Assembly: GCA_002366995.1 (NCBI GenBank) | Contig: DFCM01000067.1 | Span: forward strand, 22,194 to 58,553 | Length of the DNA: 36,360 bases | Source of the DNA: a bacterium UBP3_UBA3054 | Lineage (GTDB): Bacteria; Auribacterota; UBA3054 | Reading direction: 5' to 3' | Shown: positions 24,442 to 34,360 of the stretch, piece after piece | Layout of the letters: each line of letters opens with the position of its first letter | Numbering within the stretch: the stretch's first letter is position 1 | Position numbers and translations under genes: made by a program | Notes under the pieces: generated by a model | Told to the model about the DNA's origin: nothing | The model's input: the letters and a program-made list of their open reading frames with translations, nothing else | Database searches by the model: none

Positions 24442-25935
24442 ATGAGGATCTCGGAGCTGCTATCTAAGACCGCCCAGACCTGGCCGGAAGTCCCCTATAT
24501 GTATTATGAGGACGACGTCATATCTTACAGGGAGACCGACGAGCTTGTGGGGGAACTAGCCGAAAAGCTTTCCGCCTACGGCGACTATAAAGGACGCTTC
24601 ATTCTGCTTTCCTCTTCCAACTGCCCGCAGTTTGTCATCGCCTACCACGCCGTGCTGCGTTTGGGCGGCAAGGTCCTGCCCGTCAATCCCCGCTTGGCCA
24701 AGGAGGAATTGGAGTACATCATAAAGGACGCCTGCGTTCCCTTCTCCATCTGTTTGGAAGGCAAGGGCGGCGCCATCGCGGGCGAAGAAGTAGCGAAGAT
24801 TACTTTCGGCAAATACTCCGTCGTTCTGAAAAAGACTCCGGAGGAACTGATCACGAAAAAGCCGTTCTTCCCCGAGGACCTTTCCAAGGTCGCCGTCTGC
24901 ATCTACACTTCCGGAACGACCGGACACCCCAAGGGCGCGCTCCTAACTGACGAGCAGCTGCTAGCCAACGCCAGGATGTGCCACAAAGGCTTGGACGCCC
25001 GCAGTGAAGGCGAAGTGATGGTGACGGTCCTTCCGCTCTTCCACGCCTACGCCGGCACTGCCTGTCTATTGATGACTCTCTCCTGCCACTCCACGATGCT
25101 CATCATAGAAAATTTCCAGCCGCTGAAAGTTTTGGAGGAGATGAAAAAGCACAACGCCACCATTTTCCTCGGCGTTCCCGCCATGTACGCCGTTCTCGCG
25201 AACGTGGAGGCTCCGCCGAAAATTCCCAGCTGGCGCATCTGTGTCTCGGGCGGCGCTCCCCTGCCCGCGGTCGTCGGCGAGAACTTCCTAGCCAAATACG
25301 GCCTTGCGATCGCGGAAGGCGACGGCCCGACGGAATGCGGCCCCGCGACCGCTTTCAATCCCGTGCACGGTCCTGTCAAGGTCGGCACCATCGGCTTCCC
25401 TCTCGAAGGCGTTTCCATGAAGATCGTCGGCAGCGATGATCAGGAGCTGCCGCAGGGCGCCATCGGCGAGATCGTCGTGAAAAGCCCCTCGAATTTCCTG
25501 GCCTATCTGAACCAGCCGGAAGAGACCGCCAAAACGCTCGTCGACGGCTGGGTCTATACGGGAGACCTCGGCTTCGTCGACCGGGACGGCTACTTCGCCA
25601 TCGTGGACCGCAAAAAAGACATGCTCTTGGTGGGCGGCCTCAACGTCTATCCCAGGGAGATAGAGGAATACCTCATGCGCCATCCCGCCGTCAGGGAGTG
25701 CGCGGTAATAGGCCGCAACGATGATTTGAGGGGCGAAGCGCCGGTCGCTTTCGTCGCCTTGAAAGAAGGCCAAACTTTGACGGAGCTTGAGATGCGCCAA
25801 TTCCTAAGGGACAAGCTCGCTGCCTACAAGATCCCCAAGGAACTTGTCATTCTCGACGCTCTTCCGAGGAACCCCACTGGCAAGATCTACAAGCTGGCCC
25901 TAAGGGCCGGCTACGAAGACGGAGCCTACAAGTAG
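24442..25935 (+). CDS. Acyl-CoA synthetase-like AMP-dependent ligase
   Basis: A 497-residue ANL-superfamily enzyme predicted to activate a carboxylic acid, probably a fatty acid, as acyl-AMP and then acyl-CoA. The phosphate loop is YTSGTTGHPKG (155-165). Asp374 is in YTGDLG, Arg390 in DRKKDMLLVGGLNVYP, and the catalytic Lys481 in NPTGKIYK. The adenine-recognition motif reads GDGPTECGP (293-301) where most relatives have GYGxTE; this is a mild divergence. The start at 24442 is supported by AAAGGAG; the open frame from 24370 runs through the promoter. There is no membrane segment. It stands alone between nrdD and a tRNA, so context does not reveal the substrate. Confidence 0.88.
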   Translation: MRISELLSKTAQTWPEVPYMYYEDDVISYRETDELVGELAEKLSAYGDYKGRFILLSSSNCPQFVIAYHAVLRLGGKVLPVNPRLAKEELEYIIKDACVPFSICLEGKGGAIAGEEVAKITFGKYSVVLKKTPEELITKKPFFPEDLSKVAVCIYTSGTTGHPKGALLTDEQLLANARMCHKGLDARSEGEVMVTVLPLFHAYAGTACLLMTLSCHSTMLIIENFQPLKVLEEMKKHNATIFLGVPAMYAVLANVEAPPKIPSWRICVSGGAPLPAVVGENFLAKYGLAIAEGDGPTECGPATAFNPVHGPVKVGTIGFPLEGVSMKIVGSDDQELPQGAIGEIVVKSPSNFLAYLNQPEETAKTLVDGWVYTGDLGFVDRDGYFAIVDRKKDMLLVGGLNVYPREIEEYLMRHPAVRECAVIGRNDDLRGEAPVAFVALKEGQTLTELEMRQFLRDKLAAYKIPKELVILDALPRNPTGKIYKLALRAGYEDGAYK

Positions 25936-25936
25936 T

Positions 25937-25965
25937 TTGACTTTAATAGGGGTATAAGATACAAT
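25937..25965 (+). promoter_or_regulatory. Sigma-70-type promoter of tRNA-Arg
   Basis: TTGACT (25937-25942), 17 bp, TACAAT (25960-25965). The predicted start near 25972 is about 15 nt before the mature tRNA. The -35 begins immediately after the ligase stop codon. Confidence 0.75.
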
Positions 25966-25986
25966 TTACCCCATATTTTTCTTGAC

Positions 25987-27034
<1,048 letters not shown>

Positions 27035-27035
<1 letters not shown>

Positions 27036-28099
27036 CAGATGATTATGAGCTCTTTGCTGAAGTGGTTCAGGAGCTCGACTCCCTCGTCGGTTATCATGAC
27101 GAGGTCCTCGATCCTCACGCCGCCCAAGCCGGGAACGTAGATGCCGGGCTCGACAGAGAAGCACATGCCAGTTTCCGCGTGCAGTCCGTTGGGAAGGCCG
27201 ATGGAAGGCTCCTCGTGCACTTCCAAGCCGATGCCGTGGCCCAAGCGGTGCGTGAAGTACTGGCCGTAGCCGGCTTTTTCTATATAGTCGCGCGCGACGG
27301 TGTCGATGTCCTTCAGAAGCACGCCGGGCTTGATGAAATCGAGGGCCGCCTGCTGGGCGCCTTTCACGATCTCATAGATCTTGCGCATCTCGGGGCTAGG
27401 CTCGCCGATAAAGACCGTCCTCGTCATGTCGGAGCAGTAGCCGTCGAGAACGCCGCCGATATCGAGAACTAAGCAGTCGCCCTCCTTGGGCAGGGTGTCG
27501 CTGGGATCGTGGTGCGGCTCGGCGGCGTGCGGTCCGTAGCCCGTGATGGGATCGAAGGAAAAGCCCGAGGCTCCCCTCTTCAAATACATGGGCAGCAGTT
27601 TTTCCGCCAGTTCCTTTTCGGAGACGCGCGTCTTGGCGAGCTCGATGAGTTCGCCCATGACGTCATCGTTCTGCAAAGAGGAGGCGCGCATTTTCGCCTG
27701 CTCGTCCTTATCCTTGTACATGCGGACAAGCGCCGTCAAAGCGCCGCCGTCCGTGAACTTCAGGTCGCTTCTCAAAGCCTGGAGGCGGAGCAAAAGCTTG
27801 GCGGGCATCAAACCGTCCACGCCGCAGGCGCTGTTTTCCGGGAAAGCTTCGGCCGCGGCCTTCAGGGGATCGTCGCCGTCCTTGTAGCTCTGTATTTCCG
27901 CGTCGGCGCATTCCGTAACGGAAAAGAGCACGTTGACGAAAAGCTTGGCGTTTCTCTCATCGACGTAGAGCGCGAAGAACCTTTCGCCAGGCGCGACTTT
28001 GACGCCGGTTAGGTAAGCGATGGACATCGGCTGCGTGAGAAGCAGGGCGGCCAAGCCGCTCTTTTTCATCTCAGATCTGAGTTTTTCTATTCTGTTCAT
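27035..28099 (-). CDS. M24-family Xaa-Pro dipeptidase/aminopeptidase
   Basis: A 354-residue metallopeptidase that removes or splits residues next to proline. The creatinase-like N-terminal domain (1-130) precedes the pita-bread catalytic domain. The five metal ligands are all visible: Asp213 in VLDIGG, Asp224 in CSDMTRT, His288 in HRLGHGIGLEVHE, Glu317 in SVEPGIY, and Glu331 in VRIEDL. The length fits PepQ/PepP-like cytoplasmic enzymes of 350-360 residues; aminopeptidase P and prolidase cannot be separated by inspection. It lies 12 bp after glnS and overlaps apbE by one base, so it is in the same transcript. Confidence 0.93.
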
Positions 28100-28111
28100 T
28101 ATTATTTATCC

Positions 28112-29809
28112 TTACTGTTTTTTCTGGATCTTGCCCCAACTGTCTTTCAATGTGGCGGTGCGGTTGTAAACGGGATGCTCCGGCGTGGAGGTACGGTCGG
28201 GCGTGAAGTAACCTATTCTTTCAAACTGCACGGGCGTGAGCGGCTTCACGTTCGCGGCGGCCGGTTCCGCCAGAGCGTTCTCGTTGACGGAGAGGGAATC
28301 GGGATTGACGTTCACGGTGAAATCCTGACCTTCCGGCACGTTCTCGGGATCGTCGACCTTGAAGAGCGCCGAGAAGTTGTTGAGCGTGACCTTGACGGCG
28401 GAGTGCGCGGCCACCCAGTGGATGGTGCCCTTAACCTTGCGGCCGTCGGGCGATTCGCCGCCTCTGGTCGCGGGATCGTAGGTGCAGCGCAATTCCGTGA
28501 TGTTGCCCTGCGCGTCCTTTACGACTTCCTGGCAGGTGATGAAGTAGGCGTATCTCAATCTTACTTCGCGGCCCGGCGCCAGACGGAAGAACTTGTTGGG
28601 GGGATCTTCCATGAAGTCCTCGCGCTCGATGTAGAGTTCCCTGCCGAAAGGCACTTCCCTTTTTCCGGCGCTTTCGTCTTCCGGATTGTTGATGGCTGTC
28701 AACGTTTCCGTCTGTCCTTCCGGATAATTGGTCAGCACGACTTTCAGGGGATCCTGGACCAGCATCAGGCGCTGGGCCGTGCGGTTCAATTCGTCCCTGA
28801 CGCAGTGCTCAAGGAGCGCGAAATCGACGACGCTGTCAACTTTGGCGATGCCGACTCTTTTGATGAATTCTCTGATGGCCGCGGGCGGATACCCTCTTCT
28901 GCGCATGCCGGAAAGCGTGGGCATCCTGGGATCGTCCCAGCCCGTGACATAGCCGTTGTCCACGAGCGTTCTAAGTTTGCGCTTGGACATGACGGTGCCC
29001 GTCAGGTTCAGTCTCGCGAATTCCGTCTGTTCGGGATGGTGGACGTTGTCGAGCTGATCGAGGAACCAGTTGTAGAGCGGACGATGGTTCTCAAATTCCA
29101 GCGAGCAAAGGGAATTGGTGATGCCTTCTATGGAGTCCTCGAGGCCGTGGGCCCAGTCGTACATCGGGTAGATGCACCACTTGCTGCCCTGGCGGTGATG
29201 GTCTTTTCTCACGATGCGGTACATGACGGGGTCGCGGAAGTTGATGTTCTGAGACTTCATGTCGATCTTGGCGCGCAAGACTTTCGAACCGTCGGGGAAT
29301 TCCCCGGCGCGCATACGCTGGAAGAGATCGAGGTTCTCCTCTACGCTGCGGTTGCGGTACGGGCTCTCGACGCCAGGTTCCGTCAGCGTTCCGCGCATCT
29401 GGCGAATCTCGTCGGGCGTGGAGTCGTCGACATAGGCCTTGCCTTTCTTGATCATTTCTATGGCCCACTCGTACATCTTTTCGAAGTAGTCGGAAGCGAA
29501 GTAAAGATGCGGCCCCCAGTCAAAGCCCAGCCAGTGGATGTCTTCCTTTATGGCTTCCACGTACTCGTCGTCTTCCTTGGAGGGATTGGTGTCGTCGAAG
29601 CGCAGATGGCACTCGGCGTCAGGGTATTCCTCCGCCAGGCCGAAATCGAGGCACAGAGCCTTGGCGTGGCCGATGTGCAGATATCCGTTCGGTTCCGGGG
29701 GAAAGCGCGTCACCACTCTTTTGAATTTGCCGGCCGCCAGTTCATCATTGATCTTTTGGCGGATAAAATCAAGGTGTCGTTCTTCCGTTGCTTTGATCTC
29801 TTCGCTCAT
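28112..29809 (-). CDS. glnS: Glutaminyl-tRNA synthetase
   Basis: Charges tRNA-Gln directly with glutamine. It is a 565-residue class I synthetase with FPPEPNGYLHIGHAKAL (HIGH at 45-48) and the KMSKS equivalent VMSKRK (about 273-278), close in length to E. coli GlnS (554). The PPEPNGYLH signature separates it from glutamyl-tRNA synthetase. The C-terminal beta-barrels include REDFMEDPPNKFFRLAPG. No Shine-Dalgarno is apparent before the ATG, where the sequence is A-rich; the upstream HAD stop is 7 bp away, so translation may be coupled. GlnS is patchily distributed in bacteria; those that have it usually do not need the GatCAB route for Gln, but gat genes outside the window cannot be excluded. 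Confidence 0.97.
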   Translation of the reverse strand: MSEEIKATEERHLDFIRQKINDELAAGKFKRVVTRFPPEPNGYLHIGHAKALCLDFGLAEEYPDAECHLRFDDTNPSKEDDEYVEAIKEDIHWLGFDWGPHLYFASDYFEKMYEWAIEMIKKGKAYVDDSTPDEIRQMRGTLTEPGVESPYRNRSVEENLDLFQRMRAGEFPDGSKVLRAKIDMKSQNINFRDPVMYRIVRKDHHRQGSKWCIYPMYDWAHGLEDSIEGITNSLCSLEFENHRPLYNWFLDQLDNVHHPEQTEFARLNLTGTVMSKRKLRTLVDNGYVTGWDDPRMPTLSGMRRRGYPPAAIREFIKRVGIAKVDSVVDFALLEHCVRDELNRTAQRLMLVQDPLKVVLTNYPEGQTETLTAINNPEDESAGKREVPFGRELYIEREDFMEDPPNKFFRLAPGREVRLRYAYFITCQEVVKDAQGNITELRCTYDPATRGGESPDGRKVKGTIHWVAAHSAVKVTLNNFSALFKVDDPENVPEGQDFTVNVNPDSLSVNENALAEPAAANVKPLTPVQFERIGYFTPDRTSTPEHPVYNRTATLKDSWGKIQKKQ

Positions 29810-29816
29810 AGTTTTT

Positions 29817-30464
29817 TTATGTTAGTTCGTTAAAAAATTTACTCAGTTCTTCGACTGTCTCGAAAGTTTTTTCCGGGCCTTCCGCCAGGACTTTCTCCCT
29901 ATCAACGATGCTGCTCCAGAAAACGGAAACGGCATGCAGTCCGGCCGCTTTCGCCTCTCTTACGTCGCTGGGCGCGTCGCCCACGTAGTAGACGTCCCCG
30001 GGCTCAAGCGAAAATTCCTTAAGGAAAGCTTCGCAGCTCTCCTTTTTGTTCACGCCTTTTTCCGAGCCGGTCCTTAGGAAGTCGAAGGCGTTCTCTAGTC
30101 CGGTCATCTCAAGGGAAATGGCGCAGCTGCCTTCGGCCTTCCCGGTCACCAGGCCCACCTTCACGCCTCTCTTTTTCAGGCTTGAAAGCAGTTCCCTGAT
30201 TCCGGGATAAGGCTCCCTTAAGCTTTGGTGCAATTCGCGGTAATGCGCGTTGTACTCGTCGAGGGCCGCCTGCCAGTTCTCAGGCTGGTTTTTGAGCTTG
30301 ATCATGATGATGCCGAGCTCGTTGACGCCGAAATGCTCCATGATCTCCTCGTCGCTGAGGTTCTTGCCGAGATAGGTGATCATGGTCCGGCGGAAAGCTT
30401 CCACGCAGACCGGCAGGGTGTCGCAGAGCGTGCCGTCCCAGTCGAACAAGACGCCAGTCAGCAT
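29817..30464 (-). CDS. HAD-family phosphatase, phosphoglycolate phosphatase-like
   Basis: A 215-residue haloacid dehalogenase-superfamily hydrolase. Motif I is FDWDGTLCDT with nucleophile Asp8 and acid/base Asp10, motif II is LVTGKAEG (Thr107), motif III is the Lys near 140, and motif IV is VGDAPSDVREAKAAG (Asp163, Asp167). An alpha-helical cap (about 15-85) is of the Gph/PGMB type. The substrate is a small phosphoester that the sequence does not define; phosphoglycolate is the commonest guess. The start at 30464 gives a TGATG overlap with trpS; the longer frame to 30611 lies within trpS and lacks similarity. It sits between two tRNA synthetases. Confidence 0.87.
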   Translation of the reverse strand: MLTGVLFDWDGTLCDTLPVCVEAFRRTMITYLGKNLSDEEIMEHFGVNELGIIMIKLKNQPENWQAALDEYNAHYRELHQSLREPYPGIRELLSSLKKRGVKVGLVTGKAEGSCAISLEMTGLENAFDFLRTGSEKGVNKKESCEAFLKEFSLEPGDVYYVGDAPSDVREAKAAGLHAVSVFWSSIVDREKVLAEGPEKTFETVEELSKFFNELT

Positions 30465-31534
30465 CACTTCACCGCCAGAAGCCCGTCGGGCGAGAAATAG
30501 TCGATCTTCATGGCGCGCTTCACTTCCTTCAGAGTCTGGTCGGCGACGGCGGCCGCTTTTTCGCTGCCGGCCTTCAGGATCTCGCAGACTTCCGGAATAC
30601 GGGCTTCCCAATAAGCCCTGCGCTCTCTTATCGGCTTTAGTTCAGCCTGCAGAACGTTATTAAGGAACTTCTTGACTTTCACGTCGCCCAGACCGCCTCT
30701 GCGGTAATGGTCCTTCATCTCGTCAAGGTTCTTGTATTCCAGGCCGTACTTTTCGAAGTCTTCGTCTTTCGCAAAGGCGTCGAGATAAGTGAAGACCGGG
30801 TTCCCTTCTACCTGACCGGGGTCTTCCACCCTCAGGTGGTTCTGGTCGGTGTACATCGTCTTCACTTTCCGCCAGACTTCCTCTTCGGGATCCGAGAGGT
30901 AGATGCAGTTGCCGAGCGACTTGCTCATCTTCGCCTTGCCGTCGGTGCCGGGAAGGCGCATGCTGGCGGCGTTGCTGGGAAGAAGGATCTCCGGAAGCAC
31001 GAGCGTCTCGCCGTAGATGGCGTTGAACTTCTCGACGATGTCCCTGGTCTGCTCCAGCATGGGCTTCTGGTCTTCGCCGGTCGGGACCGTCGTGGCTTTG
31101 AAGGCCGTGATGTCGGCAGCCTGGCTGACGGGATACGTCAGGAAGCCGATGGGGATGCTGTCCTCAAAGCCGCGCATCTTTATTTCCGCCTTCAAGGTCG
31201 GGTTGCGCTTCAGCCAGGCCTCGCTGAAAAGGTCCATGTAGTAGAAGCACAGTTCGCAGAGCGCTGGGACTTGGGACTGGATGAAGATGTTGGAGATCTT
31301 AGGATCTATTCCGCAGGAGAGGTAATCCAGGGCCACGTTCAGAACGTTCTCCCTCACCTTCTCGGGATGCTCGGCGTTGTCGGTCAGCGCCTGGGCGTCC
31401 GCGATCATGATGTATATCTCGTCGTAAAGGCCGGAATTCTGCAGTTCCACGCGGCGGCGGATGCTGCCCACATAATGGCCGATGTGCAGTTTGCCCGTCG
31501 GCCTGTCACCTGTCAAGATGATCTTTTTCGTCAT
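30464..31534 (-). CDS. trpS: Tryptophanyl-tRNA synthetase
   Basis: Charges tRNA-Trp. It is a 356-residue class Ic synthetase of normal length. GDRPTGKLHIGHYVGS (9-24) carries HIGH, and KMSKS is at 202-206. YPVSQAADITAFKATTVPTG and DQKPMLEQTRDI form the tryptophan/adenylate pocket. AAGGA lies 9-10 nt before the ATG. The gene starts 1 bp after the cysNC stop and overlaps the HAD gene by one base, so it is expressed from the rpoD-led unit. I see no T-box or other attenuator in the intergenic sequence, since there is none to hold it. Confidence 0.97.
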   Translation of the reverse strand: MTKKIILTGDRPTGKLHIGHYVGSIRRRVELQNSGLYDEIYIMIADAQALTDNAEHPEKVRENVLNVALDYLSCGIDPKISNIFIQSQVPALCELCFYYMDLFSEAWLKRNPTLKAEIKMRGFEDSIPIGFLTYPVSQAADITAFKATTVPTGEDQKPMLEQTRDIVEKFNAIYGETLVLPEILLPSNAASMRLPGTDGKAKMSKSLGNCIYLSDPEEEVWRKVKTMYTDQNHLRVEDPGQVEGNPVFTYLDAFAKDEDFEKYGLEYKNLDEMKDHYRRGGLGDVKVKKFLNNVLQAELKPIRERRAYWEARIPEVCEILKAGSEKAAAVADQTLKEVKRAMKIDYFSPDGLLAVK

Positions 31535-31535
31535 A

Positions 31536-33452
31536 TTAGATTTTTCCTTCTTTGCGCAATTTCTCGAAGATCCTGAAAGCGCAGGCTTCCTTGCCTTCGT
31601 TCTCGGGGTCGAACGTTTCCCAGGGAGCGCTTGGCGCTTCGTAGGGCGCGTTGACGCCCGCCAAGCCTTTCACGCTGCCCTCTTCGGCGCCTTTGTAGAG
31701 GCCTTTGTCGTCGTGCTTGGCGCAGTATTCCAGGCTGGCCTTGACGTAGACTTCCTCGAAGCGCTCTTTGCCAATGATCTCCGCCGCCTGCGCCCTGGCC
31801 TTCCTGAAAGGCGAGACGAAAGCGCAGATGGCCGTGACGCCGGCCTCGTTGAGAAGCTTGGCGGCTTCCGCCACTCTTCTTATGTGCTCGGCCTTGTCGC
31901 AGGCCGTGAAATCGAGATCCTTGCAGAGGCCGAGGCGCATGTCCTCGCCGTCCAAGACGTAGGCAAGCCCGCCTTTCTCGAAGATCTCTTTTTCCAGAGC
32001 GTAGGCGAGGTCGGACTTTCCGGAAGCCACGAGCCCGGTGATCCAGATGGTCTGGGCCTTCTGGCCGAGGCGCTCAGATCTTTCCGCGGCGCCCACGGCG
32101 TCGGGATGGCGCTTCAGCCTTTCGTCGATCACTTTCTGATCGTTGAGGCCTGGCGCGTCGTCCGCACTGTCCCTTCTGATGATCATGCCGGCGCCGACCG
32201 TGTTGTTCGTGATGGCGTCGATCAGGATGAAGGAGCCGGTCGCCCTGTTCTGTTCGAACGGGTCGTACATCAGCTTCCGGTTGGAAACGATGGAAACGCG
32301 GCCGATCTCGTTCAGTTCAAGATGGTCGGCTTTCTGCCGATGCAGGGTGTTGACGTCGATCCTGTAGCGGATCTGATCGATCCTGCAGCGGGAAGTCATG
32401 GTCGTCTGTTTGATGAAGTAGCTGCCGTTGGGATCCATCGGCTGCTCGCTCATCCAGATCAGCGTAGCTTCGATGTGGCGTCCGATCTGAGGAAGATTGT
32501 TGGGCCTGACCAGCATGTCGCCGCGGCTGATGTCGATCTCGTCTTCCAATGTCACTGTCACCGACTGCCCGGGGATGGCGTGATCAAGATCACCGTCCAT
32601 GGTGACGATGGCCTTGACGCGGCTTCTCTTGCCGCTCGGCAGCGCCATGACTTCGTCGCCGACTTTGATGACGCCGGAAGCGACCTGTCCGCAGAAACCG
32701 CGGAAATCAAGGTTGGGCCGGAGGACATACTGCACGGGATACCTGAGGTCGACCATGTTGCTGTCGCTGCCGATGTAGACGTTTTCCAGCAGTTCCAGAA
32801 GGCTCTCGCCCCCGTACCAGGTCATGTGCTCCTTATCCCTGGCGGCCACGTTGTCGCCGACGAGCGCCGAAATGGGCACGAACCTGAGGTCCTTGATGTT
32901 AAGCTTGCGGGCAAAGGCCGTGAAGTCTTTTTTGATCTTCGCGAAGACTTCCTCGGAATAATCCACCAGATCCATTTTGTTGACCGCCACAATGATGTGG
33001 GGTATTCCCATAAGGGAGGAGATGAAAAGGTGGCGTTTTGACTGCGTAAGGACGCCTAAGCGGGCGTCTATGAGTATGACCGCGAGCTGCGCCGTGCTGG
33101 CGCCGGTCGCCATGTTTCTCGTGTACTGTTCGTGGCCAGGCGTGTCCGCCACGATGAATTTGCGCTTGGGCGTCGAGAAATAGCGGTAGGCCACGTCTAT
33201 GGTGATGCCCTGTTCCCTTTCCGCCTTCAGGCCGTCCGTGAAGAGGGCGTAGTCTATTTCGCCCTTGGCCATTTGCTTGCTGGCGTTTTTGATGGAGGCC
33301 AGCTGGTCTTCGTAGACGCCCTTGGCATCGTGCAGAAGGTGACCTAACATCGTGGACTTTCCGTCGTCCACGCTGCCCGCGCTACTAAAGCGCAATAGTT
33401 CCTTCTGCTCGTTTTCCTTGAGGAACGCTTCTATCGTTTTGCCTTTTTTCAT
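31536..33452 (-). CDS. cysNC: Fused sulfate adenylyltransferase large subunit / adenylylsulfate kinase
   Basis: A bifunctional 638-residue enzyme. The CysN part (about 1-450) is an EF-Tu-like GTPase that drives APS formation with CysD: P-loop GSVDDGKST (26-34), DTPGHEQYTRNM (near 104) and NKMDLV (near 158). The CysC part (about 465-638) phosphorylates APS to PAPS: P-loop ITGLVASGKSDLA, LDGEDMRLGLCKDLDF, the serine in FVSPFRKAR, and GLYKGAEEGSVK. Most CysC proteins have GAGKST; here the residue after GKS is Asp. The fusion is like NodQ/CysNC of other bacteria. It begins 1 bp after cysD. The PAPS may serve sulfate reduction or sulfation; no reductase or sulfotransferase is in the window. Confidence 0.95.
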   Translation of the reverse strand: MKKGKTIEAFLKENEQKELLRFSSAGSVDDGKSTMLGHLLHDAKGVYEDQLASIKNASKQMAKGEIDYALFTDGLKAEREQGITIDVAYRYFSTPKRKFIVADTPGHEQYTRNMATGASTAQLAVILIDARLGVLTQSKRHLFISSLMGIPHIIVAVNKMDLVDYSEEVFAKIKKDFTAFARKLNIKDLRFVPISALVGDNVAARDKEHMTWYGGESLLELLENVYIGSDSNMVDLRYPVQYVLRPNLDFRGFCGQVASGVIKVGDEVMALPSGKRSRVKAIVTMDGDLDHAIPGQSVTVTLEDEIDISRGDMLVRPNNLPQIGRHIEATLIWMSEQPMDPNGSYFIKQTTMTSRCRIDQIRYRIDVNTLHRQKADHLELNEIGRVSIVSNRKLMYDPFEQNRATGSFILIDAITNNTVGAGMIIRRDSADDAPGLNDQKVIDERLKRHPDAVGAAERSERLGQKAQTIWITGLVASGKSDLAYALEKEIFEKGGLAYVLDGEDMRLGLCKDLDFTACDKAEHIRRVAEAAKLLNEAGVTAICAFVSPFRKARAQAAEIIGKERFEEVYVKASLEYCAKHDDKGLYKGAEEGSVKGLAGVNAPYEAPSAPWETFDPENEGKEACAFRIFEKLRKEGKI

Positions 33453-33453
33453 C

Positions 33454-34356
33454 TTAAAAATATCCTTCCCTTTTCTTGATCTCCATGGATCCTTCCGTGT
33501 CGTGGTCGATGATGCGCGTCGATCTTTCCGAGATCGTGACGACCATCATTTCCTCGATGATCTCCGGGACCGTCTTGGCCGTCGAGCGGATGGCACCCGT
33601 GCAGGGGTAGCAGCCGAGCGTTCTGAAGCGGCACATGACTTTCTCCGGCTTTTCCCCTTTCTTCAAGGGAATGGGGCCGTCAAGCGGGATGAGCATGTCG
33701 TCTCTCACCACCATTTCCCTTTCCTTGGCGAAATACATCGGGACGATCGGGATGTTCTCCTTGTAGATGTACTGCCAGACGTCCAGCTCCGTCCAGTTGG
33801 ACAGCGGGAAGACGCGGATGGATTCGCCTTTGTTGATCTTGGCGTTGTAGAGGTTCCAGAGCTCGGGGCGCTGGTTCTTGGGCTCCCACTGCCCCATTTC
33901 GTCGCGGAAGGAGAAGATCCTTTCCTTGGCGCGGGACTTTTCCTCGTCTCTCCTTGCGCCTCCGAAAGCGGCGTCGTATTTGCCGATCCTCAAAGCGTCG
34001 ACCAGGGCCTTCGTCTTGAGGAGCGCGCAGCATTTCTGCGTGCCCAGCGCGAAGGGGTTCGTCCCGGCTTCTATGGCCTCCTCGTTGCGGTAGATCCTGA
34101 GTTCCGCGCCGATGTCCTTGCAGAACCTATCCCTGAAAGCGTACATGTCGTGGAATTTGAAGTTCGTGTCCACGTGCAGAAGCGGGAACGGGATCGGCGC
34201 GGGGTAGAAAGCCTTCTGCGCCAATCTGACCATCACCGAGGAGTCCTTGCCGATGGAGTAGAGCATCACAGGGTTGGCGAACTCCGCCGCCACTTCCCTT
34301 ATGATGTGGATGCTCTCGCTTTCCAGTTGCTGAAGGTGAGTCAGCCTGTCTTCCAT
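33454..34356 (-). CDS. cysD: Sulfate adenylyltransferase small subunit
   Basis: A 300-residue PP-loop ATP pyrophosphatase that, with CysN, forms adenosine 5'-phosphosulfate. The PP-loop SIGKDSSVM is at 34-42; HVDTNFKFHDMYAFRD, FGGARRDEEKSRAKER and FPLSNWTELDVW are typical CysD signatures, as is the C-terminal RFRTLGCYPCTGA. The length is close to the E. coli 302 residues. It starts 4 bp after the rpoD stop with GGAG supplied by the end of rpoD, and is followed by cysNC after 1 bp. The pairing confirms CysDN rather than the eukaryote-like Sat enzyme. Confidence 0.97.
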   Translation of the reverse strand: MEDRLTHLQQLESESIHIIREVAAEFANPVMLYSIGKDSSVMVRLAQKAFYPAPIPFPLLHVDTNFKFHDMYAFRDRFCKDIGAELRIYRNEEAIEAGTNPFALGTQKCCALLKTKALVDALRIGKYDAAFGGARRDEEKSRAKERIFSFRDEMGQWEPKNQRPELWNLYNAKINKGESIRVFPLSNWTELDVWQYIYKENIPIVPMYFAKEREMVVRDDMLIPLDGPIPLKKGEKPEKVMCRFRTLGCYPCTGAIRSTAKTVPEIIEEMMVVTISERSTRIIDHDTEGSMEIKKREGYF

Positions 34357-34360
34357 AAGC

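Noticed and set aside
21878..24445. Open frame of 855 codons on the plus strand opposite nrdD
   Set aside because: It is fully antisense to a certain gene with intact catalytic residues; composition and lack of motifs mark it as a shadow.
28175..29833. Open frame of 552 codons opposite glnS, and a similar one opposite cysNC (31482-33041)
   Set aside because: Both are antisense to well-supported enzymes and show no start signal or family motif.
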